Counted from the first letter of the stretch, positions 9,246-19,627 are shown. The stretch: DNA of 64,000 nucleotides from Phytophthora colocasiae (GCA_018806915.1 JAGKQI010000059.1:868001-932000); one strand, 5' to 3'. The notes: a model not told the origin generated them from the sequence alone. Numbers and translations: made by a program.

Positions 9246-10115
9246 ATGGCAGTCGTAGCAGCAACAACCGACTGTGGCTTCCAGGAGCTGCAATTTGCGC
9301 TCGCACGAGCCAACGCGCAAGTTCTGGCCACCTCCAACCTGGCCGAAAAGCGCGCCATTCGAGCCATGAAGAAGCGCCTGCAGGACCGCCTGTACCAGCG
9401 CAAGCACCGCGCCAACCGCGAGTTAAAGATCCGCGTTCTCGAACACGACGTGCAGGCGTTGCAAACCAAGATCGCTCGACTCTATCGAGAACTGCATCGA
9501 CGCAAAGTGGCAGCTGCAAACGCCGAAAAGGAACGGCAACAGCAGATGCAGCACCCGAACGGGTCATTGCTGGACCACGCACGGTCCGTCGTCATGCAGT
9601 TCTTCCGCGTGTACCAGAACGGCTACTCGCTGCCATTAGCTGCTCAGCAGGAGCAATTCCTGCGTTCCATCTTGGCTACAGACGTCGATGGTGCAGATCT
9701 ACACGGCGTCGATGCCTTCATACAGCAGTGGCGACTCTACGACCAGCACTTTGCTCTGTTCGTACTGGAGCCACAGGCATGGAAGACGCAAAGTGTTGGC
9801 GACCAGTCTGTCATGGTAGAGGTGGAGGTCATGCTCTACCTTCGCTGCCACCGCCAGACCATCGGTTCGTTGTTTCCGAGTCTGAAGAGCGGCCAAGTTG
9901 ATCTGGAGATCGTCCAACCGCTGCTGACCGGCACCACCGCTGTCGCCGGCACATACACGTTCGTGGTGAACGGCACAGGCTACGTGAGCAGACTGCTGGT
10001 GAGTCTTCAGCTGCTGGAGACGTTGCGACGAGTACTTGGCTCACTGCAGAACGTGACGGAGTTAACAAATGGCGGCCACATTGACCTCAGCAGTGGCACA
10101 ATTTCGATCGTGTAG
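9246..10115 (+). CDS. bZIP transcription factor, oomycete type
   Basis: 289 residues, single exon, ATG 9246. Residues about 40-90 form a basic region followed by a leucine-zipper-like helix (RLYQRKHRANREL, then KIRVLEHDVQALQTKIARL). Aligned to the bZIP signature N-x2-A-A-x2-S-R, the invariant Arg is present (R55) but the DNA-contacting Asn position is Asp (D47). Oomycete bZIPs with a changed Asn position are known from Phytophthora. The remaining 200 residues contain no familiar domain but resemble the C-terminal region of oomycete bZIP proteins. The gene is convergent with the TPR gene, with 197 bp between stops. The zipper heptads are weak, so the family is likely but not certain. Confidence 0.7.
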   Translation: MAVVAATTDCGFQELQFALARANAQVLATSNLAEKRAIRAMKKRLQDRLYQRKHRANRELKIRVLEHDVQALQTKIARLYRELHRRKVAAANAEKERQQQMQHPNGSLLDHARSVVMQFFRVYQNGYSLPLAAQQEQFLRSILATDVDGADLHGVDAFIQQWRLYDQHFALFVLEPQAWKTQSVGDQSVMVEVEVMLYLRCHRQTIGSLFPSLKSGQVDLEIVQPLLTGTTAVAGTYTFVVNGTGYVSRLLVSLQLLETLRRVLGSLQNVTELTNGGHIDLSSGTISIV

Positions 10116-10312
10116 TTCACTAACCACAATATGATGCAAACAATTTTTTATAATGCTGTAGTTGCTAAGATGCAACACGCGAGGTGACTAACACGTTCAG
10201 AAAAATCGCCAGCGTCAAGAGGGGGCAATTAAATGACATGCTGAGATTTTTTGTCTGCTTCTCTTCTGTGGTTTTTCCCGCGGGGCGAAACCAACGCTAC
10301 GATACTGCTCAT

Positions 10313-11989
10313 TTATTGCAAACTTTGCCCATGGATCCAGAACGTAAGGTAGAAGAGGTCCTCTCCGTCAGGAACCGCCGTGATCTCGTTGAAAACTGAC
10401 TGGCTTTGAAAGACGACCAGCCGGTCGGACATTAGGTCGACCTGTCGCACAACGGCGTCTTCATCCAAACTTGTTCGCAACTTGAGACTTGGTCGCTTCT
10501 GCTCTGCAACACGCGTGCCAACTGCATTGAAAAAGTAAACGCAAGTCAACTTGAACCCGTTGTCCTTGTCACCAGATCCGCAGTCCAAACGCAGAGGCTG
10601 GTTATGCCCTGCTGGTAGTTGCTGCACCGCTGTACAGTGCATGAATTGAGCACATAGTTTGGCTTTCTCCGGTCGTTTCTTGTTGATCTCATAGGGGAGC
10701 GCATGCAGCTTTTCGATCAGTTCGGCCAGCGCAGGATACTCCGCCGTGCAGTCTTGATGCTCGACAAAACGGAGATTCGCCCCCGGTAAAGTCTTCGTCC
10801 CTGTATTTTGTCTACTGAGCACATGCTTGGCGTCGACAGTCGGAGCTGTAGACATCAGCAGTCCGTTATTAGCCATTCGGAACACATCATTGAGCAGCAA
10901 CTGAGTCCATTCCTCGCCCATGAATTCGTCCGTGACAGCCACGCCACACACACCGCTCGTACCAAGTAGTAGCTCGTCCAGAAACCCATCGTCCAGCTGA
11001 TCCCACGTGGCAAAGTCTGAATTCGGGTCTGCAATCAGTCTGGAATCATTTGCCAATTTGACGTGCTTCTGATAATTCACACGATGCACCATTGCCAACA
11101 CCTCTCTACCAAAAGCTTCTTGCAACACCTGTGGTATGAGCATCCTCTCGGTGGCTAAGTCCATAACGTCTCCTTGCTCAGCACCTCGCTTCTTCACATT
11201 GGTCAACACGCTTGCAGCTTTTGCTTGGACGTTTGGCATTAATGCCAGCAGTTCCTGTTCATACCAGGGATCTTCCAACAAAGTTTGCAAATTTTTAGGC
11301 GCATGAACAAGTTGCTTTTTCGGAATCCCTGGGTATATCAATCGTTGGAACTCATCCTCTTGCAACAACTTGGCAAACACTCCATCATCCAGCACGACAC
11401 TCTCTCCCTGACTGTTAACACCTCGCTTATTGCACCCATCCAGCAACTTCTTCAGCATCAATTTCCACGATCTCCGAGTCGAATCTTGATCCAGACCTTC
11501 TTTCTCGGAGTAAATAGAGGATTTCGCTTTGCCAGCTAAAAATCCTTTTCGCACTGCTGTTCCCTGTTTCTTTTTGATAAATTCCACTTTTGTTGCTGCT
11601 TTCTTGGCTTCACTTGAAGATTTATCACCTTCCAACTGGCAAACTTTTTCATAAGCAACCAATGCTTCATCCCAATTTTGCAAGGACTCACACGCAGTTG
11701 CCTTTCTCAAATATCCTTTAACCCAATTTGGTGCCAGCTCAATAGCCTTGTCCGCGTCTTCTAACGCCTGTTCGTACTGCTTTAGCTGATGAAAAGTTGC
11801 CGAGCGATTGCCAAACAGTAAATGATCCGTACTTTGCAGCTGAATAGCTTGAGTGTAGAGCTGCTTCGCTGCTTCAAACTGCCGCCGCTTAAACGCATCA
11901 TTACCTTCTTGACGCAACGCTGCAGCTTGTTCTGCTGCAGCAGCATCAAAGGAACCATCAGCACCAGCTTCCACGACGAAATCCGCCAT
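10313..11989 (-). CDS. TPR protein with a degenerate prolyl-hydroxylase-like (2OG-Fe(II)) domain
   Basis: 558 residues, single exon, ATG 11989. Residues about 22-135 hold three TPR motifs of the Sti1/Hop kind (ALRQEGNDAFKRRQFEAAKQ, LLFGNRSATFHQLKQYEQAL, VKGYLRKATACESLQNWDEA), a fold that often binds Hsp70/Hsp90 tails. The C-terminal about 230 residues resemble EGLN/PHD oxygenases: FKLTCVYFFN matches the strand after the HxD motif, and LMSDRLVVFQSQ matches the DRLLFFWSD strand. The metal ligands are not conserved: His of HxD aligns with Arg (RLD), the distal His with Asn (FNEIT) and the 2OG-binding Arg is missing. Enzyme activity is therefore doubtful; a chaperone-linked scaffold role is an inference. 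The start lies only 53 bp from the upstream gene's stop. Confidence 0.65.
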   Translation of the reverse strand: MADFVVEAGADGSFDAAAAEQAAALRQEGNDAFKRRQFEAAKQLYTQAIQLQSTDHLLFGNRSATFHQLKQYEQALEDADKAIELAPNWVKGYLRKATACESLQNWDEALVAYEKVCQLEGDKSSSEAKKAATKVEFIKKKQGTAVRKGFLAGKAKSSIYSEKEGLDQDSTRRSWKLMLKKLLDGCNKRGVNSQGESVVLDDGVFAKLLQEDEFQRLIYPGIPKKQLVHAPKNLQTLLEDPWYEQELLALMPNVQAKAASVLTNVKKRGAEQGDVMDLATERMLIPQVLQEAFGREVLAMVHRVNYQKHVKLANDSRLIADPNSDFATWDQLDDGFLDELLLGTSGVCGVAVTDEFMGEEWTQLLLNDVFRMANNGLLMSTAPTVDAKHVLSRQNTGTKTLPGANLRFVEHQDCTAEYPALAELIEKLHALPYEINKKRPEKAKLCAQFMHCTAVQQLPAGHNQPLRLDCGSGDKDNGFKLTCVYFFNAVGTRVAEQKRPSLKLRTSLDEDAVVRQVDLMSDRLVVFQSQSVFNEITAVPDGEDLFYLTFWIHGQSLQ

Positions 11990-12042
11990 AGCTTATGAGA
12001 CCGGACGGATTTTTAGCCAATGACGGAATGGATACTTTAGTG

Positions 12043-14545
12043 TTATGGTAACAAGAACTCTGCATCAAGAGATACTGGAGCAAGATGCAATTTGGGGCGA
12101 GGTGGTTGGTGACTTTTGTGCATTTTCATTGCCGATTCGATCGATGTATACGATCCGGTCGTTCGAGTGCCTGTTGCTGGAGTCGAAGATGGTGTCATAC
12201 GCATCATCAACGATTTCACCAGATCCGTGGTCGAATCAGTGGCAATCGTTTCCACTTGAGGACGTTCGTAGTGCCGTATCACCGTTCCAGTGGAGTGACT
12301 TTTGCGGAGAGAAGGCAAAATGGCATTGGCCACAAACGAACGAGTGACACCAGAAAGAACTTGGTTTGAACTTTTCTGCTTTCCACTTTTGTGCCGAACA
12401 ATGCAGTTCCCTTTTGCCAATGCACCAGCAGCCATGGATTTCGTCGGTAGATAGACCATAGGTACAGGAGGTCCTTGGTCACTTCGTTTCTGCCTTATAG
12501 CGAGAGCTGTGGGACCAAGAAGCGACTTCCCAGTAGAAGATGACACCATCGACATATCTACCGTACAAGAATGGATTTCTTGCCAGCACTTTTGGCAGTT
12601 GACTGTAAAGCACGAAGAGCACCACAACTCAGCGCATCGAATCGAGCAGGAACAGCATACGAGAACTTCGTCGTTCTTGGTTTCCACTTGCATTTCTGGG
12701 GTTGCGCTTGTCGCCTCAACAGAATGAGACAAAAGATCCAGACGCCCTTGGGGTAAAGCGTCATCAGCTCCGGCACTTGTAGGGAAAACTGTGCGAGCAC
12801 GATCGAGCATTTCGGCTAGCTCAGTACCTTGTGACATTAAACGGTCGTGACTGGACGGTAAACGAGAAACTTGGCCCGATAGACTAGATTTCCCATTTGC
12901 AAGAGGGGTTCCCGTTTCAGTGGAGAACTTCCACGACTTGTGAAGCTGGACTTTGCGACGAATATTTGCCACGTGTGTGACGCGAGCTTCTTCAATGGGG
13001 AGCTGGTGCGCAAGCATATGCTGGCTAGTAGACGCTTCCAGAGCTCTTCGCACCTTCTCCGCTGTAATTAATGCTCTCGGTGGCGGTGGAGAAGAATTTT
13101 CGTCGGACTGAACCAACCTCGGCGTGATTCCTGTCTTCCAACTCATGAAAACCGGCTGGATCTCGTTGAGCTCCTTCAAACGGTATGGAAACTCTGACAA
13201 TACAACCTTTTCTCTGCTACGTCGAGCTGGTTCTGTTGTCATGAGACTCTGAATGGCTGTGTCAAGCGCTGACACGTACTCACCGATTGAGTTATCCAGG
13301 TTGAAATGGTGGAAAGCTGGCTGGATGGCGCCTTGAATCACAAGATCACAAAATGCGGTGAAGTCAACACCTTGATCGTTTGTGTGCCAGAACGGTAAAC
13401 GCGTTGCAGCCGAGGCAGGTAGAGATATCCCGACTGTTTTGCATATCTTCACCATTGTCATGCTGCATTCAAACGGCGATCGAATGTCTGCGGCAAAAGG
13501 ATTTGCTTCGGTGTCTGAAACTTCGGATGCTGCGAATTGATCGACTGGTGAGGCCTCAGAGCTACGAGGAATCAGGGACCACAATGATCCAAATCGCGCG
13601 AAGATTGCAAGTCGATTTTTGGTCGTGTTTGGGACCTCCATGCCAAAAAGAGGAGTTGCCGTTGCTGGTCGTGAAGCGTGACTTGTTACCGGTCTCGAGC
13701 TTGGCGACATTGATTTCTGAAACGAGGTTTTCCCCTGGAGAGGCTTCGGTGTTGCGCTCGCTCTGCCAGAAGGTTGACTTGACTGTGCAAGATCCAGAGT
13801 CAGGATGTCAACTGTTTTCTGCCGAAGAACTTGTAGATGCTGTCGGGTGGGCTGTTCCTTGCTCTCACTATTAAGAGTGAGATAGCCTTCCCACGGGTTT
13901 GGCCGTGGTGAAGACGTCGCAGGAGTCGACCTTCGACTCTTTCGTGATCTGGCTCGTTGTCCGTCCTGGGGTTCCGGTGGTATTTGGTTTGACACTGGTA
14001 GATCCTCAAGATCATCCCTCAGCAGACGATCTGTGTCAAAGTCTCCCCATTCATTCACACCGGCTGAACGTGGTCGTTCTTGGCGTGGCGATTTGTTGTC
14101 TCTTGCTGTATTTTTCAGTACTGCAGCCGATTTCTTTTTGCGATGACGAGGAACATCCGATCGAATGCCATCAGTCCCAGCACTCGTAAATGGTCGAGGG
14201 ATCTCATCAAGAAACTCGTCAATTCCATATTCATTCGACGGTGGAGACGCAGAATGGACTTTACGAGGAGGAACATTTGCACTTGGAGTTGCCTTCTCCG
14301 CCTTGGTCACACTTATCAGTTCAGAGGCTTCAGCAATCTCAACTTCAGACTTAACGTTACGGCTGCTAAGTGTTTGATTGTCATCAGGTTCAGGTAGAAA
14401 TTCGTTGTGTAGTATCTCCATTACGCAGTTGACTTCCTTTTCCTTGTTGCAGTGATCATCGACGAAACTAAAAAAATTCATGCTCAGTGCATCAACTTCG
14501 CTAATATTAGGCTTACCTTGAGTGCTTGCTTCGCCGATAAACCAT
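12043..14545 (-). CDS. Large disordered protein with a B-box-like zinc finger
   Basis: Preferred model: exon 1 14545-14517 and exon 2 14467-12043, joined over a 49-bp intron (donor GTAAGC, acceptor TTTTTTTAG), 817 residues starting MVYRRSKHSSF. Without splicing, ATG 14481 (MNFFSFVDDH) is the alternative start. Most of the protein is Ser/Pro/Arg-rich and low complexity. A cysteine cluster, LVCCSCSIRC followed by LWCSSCFTVNCQKCW, near residue 650 resembles a B-box type zinc finger that would mediate protein contacts. No enzyme domain is seen. The upstream gene on the other strand begins at 14555, so the two starts are only 9 bp apart in the spliced model. Confidence 0.6.
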
Positions 14546-14554
14546 CCAAACATC

Positions 14555-16003
14555 ATGAATCGGGATGGATTACCAACGAGGCACCAGGAAAGCCCTCTCA
14601 CAAGAAGAAATCGTGACATTCCGTCTTCAACCAACAATTGCCTTGAAGTTCAGTGGAGGTTCCTACAGCACAAGAACCCAAAGCCGCCGCAATTCGGCTC
14701 GCCATCACGTAAACCACTGCTGATTGACCCTCTCAAGCCAGAAAGATGCGATACCAAAGCTTCTTCAAGACACACTCATCCAGCACCACCAGGATCCCCA
14801 TCTCGTTTGTTCCAAATGTTTGAAACGCAAGAAGTGGACTCAGGAGAAGAAACCAACATGATTACTGGTCAAACTGCACCTCAACTGGAAAACAGTCTGC
14901 CAGAAAGTCCTCGGACAAGTCGCACCTTAAATGACCTCATGGGCGAAACACAGCGCCAAGCTATGCTCGACCGCATTCTTGCTGACATGGAGTATCTAGC
15001 AGTGGAGCCGACGTATTCGCGTCTTGGGCAGAACGAAAGTGAAAAGGTCTCCTCCCCCGGGAAAAGTCAACGAGCGAGGTCGCACAAGCCATCAATTCTG
15101 CAGCGAAATGACTCCAATTTATCCATGCAACAGGTCCAGCCGAAGCAACGCAGGTTTTCCGTTTTATGGTCGCTGGCCAGTCAAGGAGATTACATCGATG
15201 ACATCGACGACTTAGAGGACGACGACTTGGATGGCAGTCAAACTGACCGAGATGACAACAAGCGACGACAACGGCGTAAACTCCGGCAGCTTGTTAAGGC
15301 AGATGAAGAGCCTCGGATTTTCTGGCAGAAGACGGACGGTGCAAGGTCTGCCGTGGATGTACCCGAGCGACTCCTAATGTTATCTCCATCGCCTCCTCGC
15401 CGACTACGATCAGCACATATCGTACTCGGTCGTCGATCCCGTACACCTCGCCAGCCCTTGTCGCCTTCAACCACGATCGATAACCGAGGGAGTTTGATGG
15501 GCGGATCCATCAGTCTACGGCAAAAACCCGCCAGGTCTTCAGCAATACCGAAATGCAAACTGCGTCTTCCTGCTGCAACGTCACCTATTTGCATCGACAA
15601 ACCTCCAGCTTCACCTCCGAAAGCTCGTTACGGTTCTTGGTACGTCCCTCAGTCCGAATGGTGGAAGTTGCACCAGGTTGAGCAACAGACGATTGAGGAC
15701 AGGTTCTCAGTCTCTGCAAGTGATGAACCGTATTGCCACGGTGGCAATAAATCGCCAATGCAATGTCAACACAAACCTCCATTGCCACTCGCCGCTCTTT
15801 CTCCGCGTGGACACGACAGCTCCCAGGCTAAAGTGCCAGTTGCAGTTAGCGGCAGACTGACGTCGGCAAGTTCGCGTCCGCCACCCTCTGCACCGGGTCC
15901 GCTTGAACTTCAAGTGGCGAGCATTCCGCAGTCGTACATCGGGCGCGAGTATCGCGCGTTTATCATCAGCACGGGCTCGGCCATGCCACAGTATCTGCAA
16001 TGA
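14555..16003 (+). CDS. Uncharacterised oomycete protein, low complexity
   Basis: 482 residues from ATG 14555 (MNRDGLPTRHQ). The ORF extends upstream only through non-ATG codons. The protein is Ser/Pro/Arg-rich with an acidic stretch (YIDDIDDLEDDDLDG) followed by a basic one (NKRRQRRKLRQL). A more ordered C-terminal piece contains ARYGSWYVPQSEWWKLHQ, reminiscent of the aromatic motif in flagella-associated FAM47-like proteins; that resemblance is weak. It is divergent from the B-box protein and followed 108 bp later by the phosphatase-like gene on the same strand. Function unknown. Confidence 0.55.
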   Translation: MNRDGLPTRHQESPLTRRNRDIPSSTNNCLEVQWRFLQHKNPKPPQFGSPSRKPLLIDPLKPERCDTKASSRHTHPAPPGSPSRLFQMFETQEVDSGEETNMITGQTAPQLENSLPESPRTSRTLNDLMGETQRQAMLDRILADMEYLAVEPTYSRLGQNESEKVSSPGKSQRARSHKPSILQRNDSNLSMQQVQPKQRRFSVLWSLASQGDYIDDIDDLEDDDLDGSQTDRDDNKRRQRRKLRQLVKADEEPRIFWQKTDGARSAVDVPERLLMLSPSPPRRLRSAHIVLGRRSRTPRQPLSPSTTIDNRGSLMGGSISLRQKPARSSAIPKCKLRLPAATSPICIDKPPASPPKARYGSWYVPQSEWWKLHQVEQQTIEDRFSVSASDEPYCHGGNKSPMQCQHKPPLPLAALSPRGHDSSQAKVPVAVSGRLTSASSRPPPSAPGPLELQVASIPQSYIGREYRAFIISTGSAMPQYLQ

Positions 16004-16111
16004 TCGGATACCAAGTTGAAGCTGAAACAGAGTGATGGTCACAAATGCATGTTGGCGAGCCAGTAACCGGCATGACGACTGTCGGGATCAATATGGAACC
16101 TCGAGTTGCAA

Positions 16112-16939
16112 ATGCGCAACCTCCGCTTTTGCATTGCATATTGGGAGCTGGCACTGTTGGTACCAGCAGACGAAGGTGAAGATGACGATGCGGCTTGGCT
16201 ACGGCGACTTTTCCGCGAGGAGCTGGCAGGTTTTCACCAACTTGTGGTACATAGAGTCACACACGAAGATGTTATGATACACGCACGTGAAAGTCTTCGT
16301 TTGGTGTGGAAGGACTGCAATGGGGGTCATGAAGACGTTGCAAACGAAAACTGGGCGAGAGTCGGACCTGAAGACGTCAAAGTCGGCGTTGAGAACGATC
16401 TTCAGCTCGTAGCACCAGGCATTTGGATTGGATCAACGGAAACGTTGGCGTACACGGATCTGCTCAAGGACAGAGATATCCAGCATCTAATATACTGCAC
16501 TACAGCCAAACGGGAGACTCGCATTACTCGCGAAGATGCATCACACCTTGTCGTATCGCTTCTCGATCTCCCGAGGCAGCAATTCGAAGAGATTTTGGCA
16601 GAGGCCGACGGCGTCGAGCAGCTTAAAGCACTCTCATCTCCATCTTGGAACGAAATATCACGCATAGCCTCCACGCTCAATGATCTCATCGGCACACGCT
16701 CAGATGGCAGAGCGTCAAGAGCCCCTCGAGTTCCTGGAGACGGTGCCGTATTATTGTACTGCGACAGCGGCATGTCCGCTTCCATTGCAATGTGTGCTGC
16801 CTTGCTCCTGACACGGTACAATTTCCCTCTTGATATCGTAATGCCACTCATACGAGCAGCCCGACGCGACATCTTGCCATCGAAACACTTTTGGTTTCAA
16901 TTGGAACAGCTCGATCGAATGCTATCTCGTCATGAATAA
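16112..16939 (+). CDS. Dual-specificity-phosphatase-like protein, predicted catalytically dead
   Basis: 275 residues from ATG 16112; upstream in-frame codons read coding-like (IWNLELQ) back to a stop at 16073, so an extra 5' exon is possible. The strand PGIWIGSTETLAYTDLL followed by IQHLIYCTT is the usual entry to the DUSP fold. The active-site loop reads LLYCDSGMSASIAMC: the nucleophilic Cys (C217) is kept but the Arg at Cys+6, needed to hold phosphate, is Ala (A223), and the preceding His is Tyr. This is the STYX-like situation of a pseudophosphatase that binds but does not cleave. About 100 N-terminal residues are unique. Substrate or partner is unknown. Confidence 0.65.
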   Translation: MRNLRFCIAYWELALLVPADEGEDDDAAWLRRLFREELAGFHQLVVHRVTHEDVMIHARESLRLVWKDCNGGHEDVANENWARVGPEDVKVGVENDLQLVAPGIWIGSTETLAYTDLLKDRDIQHLIYCTTAKRETRITREDASHLVVSLLDLPRQQFEEILAEADGVEQLKALSSPSWNEISRIASTLNDLIGTRSDGRASRAPRVPGDGAVLLYCDSGMSASIAMCAALLLTRYNFPLDIVMPLIRAARRDILPSKHFWFQLEQLDRMLSRHE

Positions 16940-17215
16940 ATTATGTTATGATATTAGCAAAACGCGGTGACTGTCGACCACCTACACACTAACTAACTCG
17001 CCACTATCTTCGACAACGTCCACTTGCGTCTCTTCCTTCGTGTACATGATACTTGTTGATACTCCACGGCTCTTTTTAACCAGCCTTGCAATCTCTTCAG
17101 TGGGTGCTAAAACCTGAGAAACAAGAGGCAGCGCACTGCTTGTCCCTCTCTCCCTCATGTCCATGCATCTTTGATCATCTCTAACTCTGCAGGGAAGTAA
17201 ACTCCCTCCACCAGT

Positions 17216-17995
17216 CTACATGTGCTCGCGATGGCACTCCATGCAGAGGAAGAGCGAGTCCGACTTCTTGCCAAACTCGCAGGGGAAATTAATCCTACCA
17301 CTTTGCAGCCAGCACTTGGTCAAAAATTGCTTGAACTGGTTTAACACCTCCCGGAAAAATTCGAACAGGTTGGCACAGATGTTGCCACTCGCGGCAAGCA
17401 CTGGATATTCACACGCCGCACTTTGGCAAGTCTGCAAAAACATAGCTAACTCCCCAACGGATGCGTCGCGGATGTCTTCGTCGCTGATAAATTCCGTGAC
17501 ATTTTGCACAAAGGCAGCCACCAGAGGCCACGATAATTCCAACCTGGCCTTCACCACGCTCTGCATTTGCCCCACCGCGAAGGGGATAGACTGCAGCATT
17601 TGCCGCAGTTGCGCAAAGCTGAAGTTCGCCGCGCGGTTGCAATAGTGAGCCACATCGCGCAAATAATCCAGCACGACGGACAGCATGCGTGCAGCTGAAA
17701 TCTCGTCCCTGCTATTGTTGTCCTCGGGCGCCCCAGCCGGCATCACTGCTGCGAAGTCGTGGAAATCCGAGCCGATCTTAGACGGCAGCAGGAAGGCGGC
17801 CGAGTCGCCACACACGGGCGACAGCTCCGGCTCCACCTCGTCCAGTGGGGGGAAGCTAGGCGCACGGTGCTCTCGCGGCAACAGCACCGGCTCGTTGTCA
17901 AGCCCCGATGAAAACTTTTTGCAGGCTAAGGAGTCGGGCGAGTCGTCGTCCATGGAACACTTGGAGATGGTGCGCTTGAGCGTGTGCGGCTGCAT
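17216..17995 (-). CDS. Uncharacterised protein with Cys-rich C-terminus
   Basis: 259 residues from ATG 17995. The first 90 are acidic and disordered. Residues about 95-225 are predicted helical (SVVLDYLRDVAHYCNRAANF, LELSWPLVAAFVQNVTEFI). The end, NFPCEFGKKSDSLFLCMECH, looks like a partial zinc-binding CxnCxxC-H cluster. A downstream frame (17186-16982) encodes 60 plausible residues that could be joined in frame by GTAGAC..TGCAG, but that intron would be only 33 bp, so the simple stop at 17216 is preferred. No family recognised. Confidence 0.55.
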   Translation of the reverse strand: MQPHTLKRTISKCSMDDDSPDSLACKKFSSGLDNEPVLLPREHRAPSFPPLDEVEPELSPVCGDSAAFLLPSKIGSDFHDFAAVMPAGAPEDNNSRDEISAARMLSVVLDYLRDVAHYCNRAANFSFAQLRQMLQSIPFAVGQMQSVVKARLELSWPLVAAFVQNVTEFISDEDIRDASVGELAMFLQTCQSAACEYPVLAASGNICANLFEFFREVLNQFKQFLTKCWLQSGRINFPCEFGKKSDSLFLCMECHREHM

Positions 17996-18397
17996 TGTGT
18001 GTGTGTCCCTGTCGCTTTAAGTGTTGTTAAATGCGGTCAGTGGCTTGTGGCAAAAGCTGCTTTAGGCAGACGACCGCCACGAATGAGGGTCAGGTGTTGC
18101 CGGGCGAGCACGTTGGCAAGTGAGTGCCCGGCTGGCAAGTGAGCGGGGATGAGGCAGCGTTTCTTTTCAAAGATTCGACGTGTGGACCACATCGAATGCG
18201 TCATACGGCGGCGGTAAATTGTGCGGGCTCTGCGCAGTCAGCTGTCTCACCTTGATCTCGTTTGCGCTGTTTTCCATTTTCTGGGCGCTGCGTGACCCGA
18301 CCGCCGCTTCTCTTCGCGGCCGGCCATCGCCGCCAGCGGGTTGCTCGCAAAAAAAAAAAAGAATCGACACCCCTGTAAAAGCCGATATGATCCCTTG

Positions 18398-19162
18398 TTA
18401 AAATGATCGCCGCGTACACGAAAAGGGCATGTAGTTGAAGTTGGACTGAAGTTCAAGCACAGAGCCGCGACTCGCGCCTTCACTTTTGAGGGCCCCGAAA
18501 ATAAGAGCCCATACTTTCCGCCATACATGACCTCGATGGCCAGTCGTTGCTGCCTGACTTCGCCGCTGTGCTTGTCCTCTGCGCTGTACGTGGTGGTCTC
18601 GGCGAAGCAGAGAGCGCTGGTCGGCGCTTTGCTTGCCGCTGACACCGTGTCTGAACTCGCTGTTACTCGATAAGCCGCTTGCTGCTTGGAGTTTCATGTG
18701 AATGCAGATCGAAGCAGCGTTGCGCGTCTGTGCAAATGGCAACACGCGCCAGGCTCTGGTTGCTTGGTTGCCCTGCGCGAACCGCAGCGATGATAAGGCC
18801 GAGTCCCAGTTGCTTGTGTCAATTGGATTCAGCGTACCGAGACCTTGAGGCTCGCAGATTTGCCCCGGTGCCGGAGGTCTGAAGCTTTGGAGCTCTTCAC
18901 AGCATGTTAAAAGGCACGGTCTGCAATCTGCCAGTCCTATCCAAGTTGGCTTGGGGCTGTTGTCCTTCGTACCTGGCCACATTACCCTGGTTAGGATGAC
19001 TTCTACATGCCCATGCACAGAGGTACACTGCCGCGAAGTCACACGTCGGTGCATGCCACAGCGGTCGAAAAAATCAGAGCTGTTCGCCTTTTGACGGTGG
19101 ATGTGGACCGCCACGCTGCTGGTATTCAGTACACTGGCACGCGCTATGCTCGTGGTTAGCAT
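18398..19162 (-). CDS. Doubtful ORF, 254 codons
   Basis: An ATG-started ORF lies in the 1.6-kb space between the Cys-rich protein and the CorA gene. Its composition is mixed and no domain is seen. A second minus-strand frame (18247-18645) overlaps it and a 119-codon plus-strand ORF lies at 19196-19555. None has a convincing motif, and an A-tract (18349-18360) interrupts the region. It may be a host gene with unrecognised introns or noncoding. Confidence 0.2.
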   Translation of the reverse strand: MLTTSIARASVLNTSSVAVHIHRQKANSSDFFDRCGMHRRVTSRQCTSVHGHVEVILTRVMWPGTKDNSPKPTWIGLADCRPCLLTCCEELQSFRPPAPGQICEPQGLGTLNPIDTSNWDSALSSLRFAQGNQATRAWRVLPFAQTRNAASICIHMKLQAASGLSSNSEFRHGVSGKQSADQRSLLRRDHHVQRRGQAQRRSQAATTGHRGHVWRKVWALIFGALKSEGASRGSVLELQSNFNYMPFSCTRRSF

Positions 19163-19627
19163 GCCAACTAAGCAGCCCTAGCGTTTCCTTGCTGGATGGT
19201 TTTCATCACGAGCGCAAAATGCACCGCTGACTGCCAAATTGAAGTTTCCTCTCATCATTCAAGGCGGGAAACGCAGCGAGAAAAAGTGTTGGCGGTCAAT
19301 CGATCTAGCGCGATCAAATTCTGGCAGCAGGACAAGTTTTTTTACGGCGAAGATTCACGTGGCTTTCGGTGGAGGAGGGGCAGTGCCATGTCATGGCGGT
19401 GCGAAACGCAAACGCTGTTTAACCAAGCATGGTCATCGCCGCTGACGCAAGGATGGATAAACTTCGTTCGTGATGTCCATGATGCCCACTGGAAGTCGCT
19501 CGCTGTTGAGTGCCCTCGTGTCCCAGTTGAACTGGGGCAGATTGTCGTGCGATGAAGAAAGTGGAGTGACAAGTCCGAATCACGCAATGAAGTCTAAAGC
19601 CTCCATTAATGCCACGTTCTATCTACT

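Noticed and set aside
9140..9901. 253-codon plus-strand frame overlapping the bZIP gene
   Set aside because: Arg/Pro/Ser-rich composition of an off-frame shadow; it overlaps the basic-region frame and has no motif.
14546..14637. N-terminal extension of the B-box-like protein
   Set aside because: The frame is open but begins at TTG and lies over the coding start of the divergent gene; the intron at 14468-14516 explains the 5' end better.
16982..17186. Extra 3' exon for the Cys-rich protein at 17216
   Set aside because: It joins in frame but needs a 33-bp intron, shorter than the other introns here.
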